A stretch of 6,503 nt of DNA from Sphaerochaeta sp. (GTDB taxonomy: Bacteria > Spirochaetota > Spirochaetia > Sphaerochaetales > Sphaerochaetaceae): positions 1 through 6,503 of the forward strand of contig DMAO01000159.1 in the NCBI GenBank assembly GCA_003446545.1, written 5' to 3'. Positions 6,000-6,503 of this stretch are shown here, piece by piece. Position numbers and translations under genes: made by a program. A model generated the notes under the pieces. The model had not been told where the DNA came from and searched no databases. It saw only the letters and a list, made by a program, of their open reading frames with translations. Positions within the stretch are counted from its first letter, which is position 1; the number at the start of each line of letters is the position of its first letter.

Positions 6000-6315
6000 G
6001 CCTATTCGATTTCTACAGACAAACTTCTCGCTGAATATATACATGGGTTTCGGGTATCTTGCTATCATAGCTTACATTTCCGCTAACTGGAAAATCGGCC
6101 CGACTTATTTGGTTTAGATTCTGTTTGGCTTTACCAGAAGTGCAGCGTATGGCATTGTGTAGAAACTGCAACTACCGAGTTCCTAGAGTGATTTGGTATT
6201 GACGCTACCGTATATGCTTTTGTCGGTACTGCTCAAGTTCTTGTCCAGTCCGAGTAAATCTCTCCGTTCTATGGGTGAGGTTTACGACCAATCGGAGCGA
6301 TTGGGAAGCAGATAG
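6000..6315 (+). pseudogene. Decayed C-terminus of a BMP-type (BPD_transp_2) ABC transporter permease
   Basis: From the ATG at 6043 one frame reads MGFGYLAIIAYISANWKIGP, then LFGFTRSAAY, LPYMLLSVLLKF, SLRSMGEVYDQSER, to the TAG at 6313-6315. This order matches the end of sugar/nucleoside permeases that work with BMP-family lipoproteins: a Gly-Phe-Gly helix, an isolated aromatic residue near NWKIGP, LFGF, LPY, then a cytoplasmic tail ending near YD followed by an ER/GER-like end. The frame is broken by TAG at 6115-6117, 6160-6162 and 6184-6186. Upstream, the likely continuation (AYSISTDKLLAEYI, from 6000) lies in a different frame and joins at about 6040, implying a one-base shift. The remaining two thirds of the permease and its ATPase and lipoprotein partners are absent. 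TAG ends three intact genes here, so read-through is unlikely. Confidence 0.72.
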
Positions 6316-6503
6316 AGAGAGTTTCCTAGATGCTGTCAAAACACCACAATACCCTGTATGAAATGTTGGACATTTTTCAATAAAGGGGAATGATGGTACA
6401 GAAATGTCTTTCTATTTGGACACGTATGGAATTGCAGGGAGGAACACTATTTTTTCTAATTCCCCGACCATTGCAAAATGAATGATGCAAGTATTGCTAG
6501 TAA
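6316..6503. other. Unassigned tail of the window
   Basis: No supported gene. A plus-strand frame through this stretch carries one stop (DAVKTPQYPV, then a stop, then MSFYLDTYGIAGRN), and the opposite strand is equally open, so coding sense cannot be decided. A 31-codon frame at 6390-6485 follows AAAGGGG but its peptide has no recognisable features. It is probably a continuation of the decayed DNA starting at 6000. Confidence 0.4.

Noticed and set aside
6043..6315. In-frame TAG codons in the permease remnant read as recoded amber (for example pyrrolysine) rather than stops
   Set aside because: TAG terminates garR, both exported-protein genes and the partial dehydrogenase here. The remnant also lacks its N-terminal two thirds and has a probable frameshift, so decay is the simpler explanation.
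6390..6485. A 31-codon frame after AAAGGGG as a small protein gene
   Set aside because: The spacing to the ATG is short, the peptide lacks a signal or motif, and it lies in a stretch where neighbouring DNA is decayed.

Overview
The window looks like an accessory metabolic locus from a fermentative Gram-negative bacterium. My best guess is a Sphaerochaeta-like spirochaete. I infer this from the GarR and split-transketolase style, the small exported beta-barrel-like proteins, and a decayed BMP-type sugar/nucleoside permease. No rRNA or other phylogenetic marker is present, so the taxonomy is a guess.

Bases 1-3812 hold a same-strand sugar/hydroxyacid gene block. It starts with the C-terminal end of a D-2-hydroxyacid dehydrogenase (2-169) and then a 183-bp spacer. 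Four tightly packed genes follow: an SDR-family oxidoreductase (353-1105), the two halves of a split transketolase (1132-1980 and 1977-2915, overlapping by ATGA), and a tartronate-semialdehyde reductase, garR-like (2928-3812). A Shine-Dalgarno-like sequence overlaps the garR stop but leads to no gene. A strong hairpin at 3843-3884 closes the block and probably also serves the gene arriving from the other strand.

Bases 3925-5881 hold two paralogous exported proteins on the minus strand (3925-4548 and 5246-5881). Both have a signal peptide followed by the same SWIGVQ motif at the same residue position, and both look like small outer-membrane beta-barrels. The roughly 700 bp between them has no intact gene. 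It holds a possible decayed reading frame, four ATATT motifs exactly 10 bp apart, and AT-rich palindromes.

Bases 5882-6503 have no intact gene. A 7-bp inverted repeat lies just upstream of the second exported-protein gene. From about 6000 to 6315 there is the clear wreck of the C-terminus of a BMP-type (BPD_transp_2) ABC permease, with three in-frame TAG stops and a probable frameshift. The last 190 bp are unassigned.

Functionally, the plus-strand block appears to link ketose chemistry (SDR plus transketolase) with three-carbon hydroxyacid chemistry (2-hydroxyacid dehydrogenase plus GarR). Hydroxypyruvate, tartronate semialdehyde or glycerate is the likely meeting point, but the actual substrate cannot be read from the sequence. 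The rest shows gene duplication and decay. I found no CRISPR array, tRNA, rRNA, intact insertion sequence or clear defence system.
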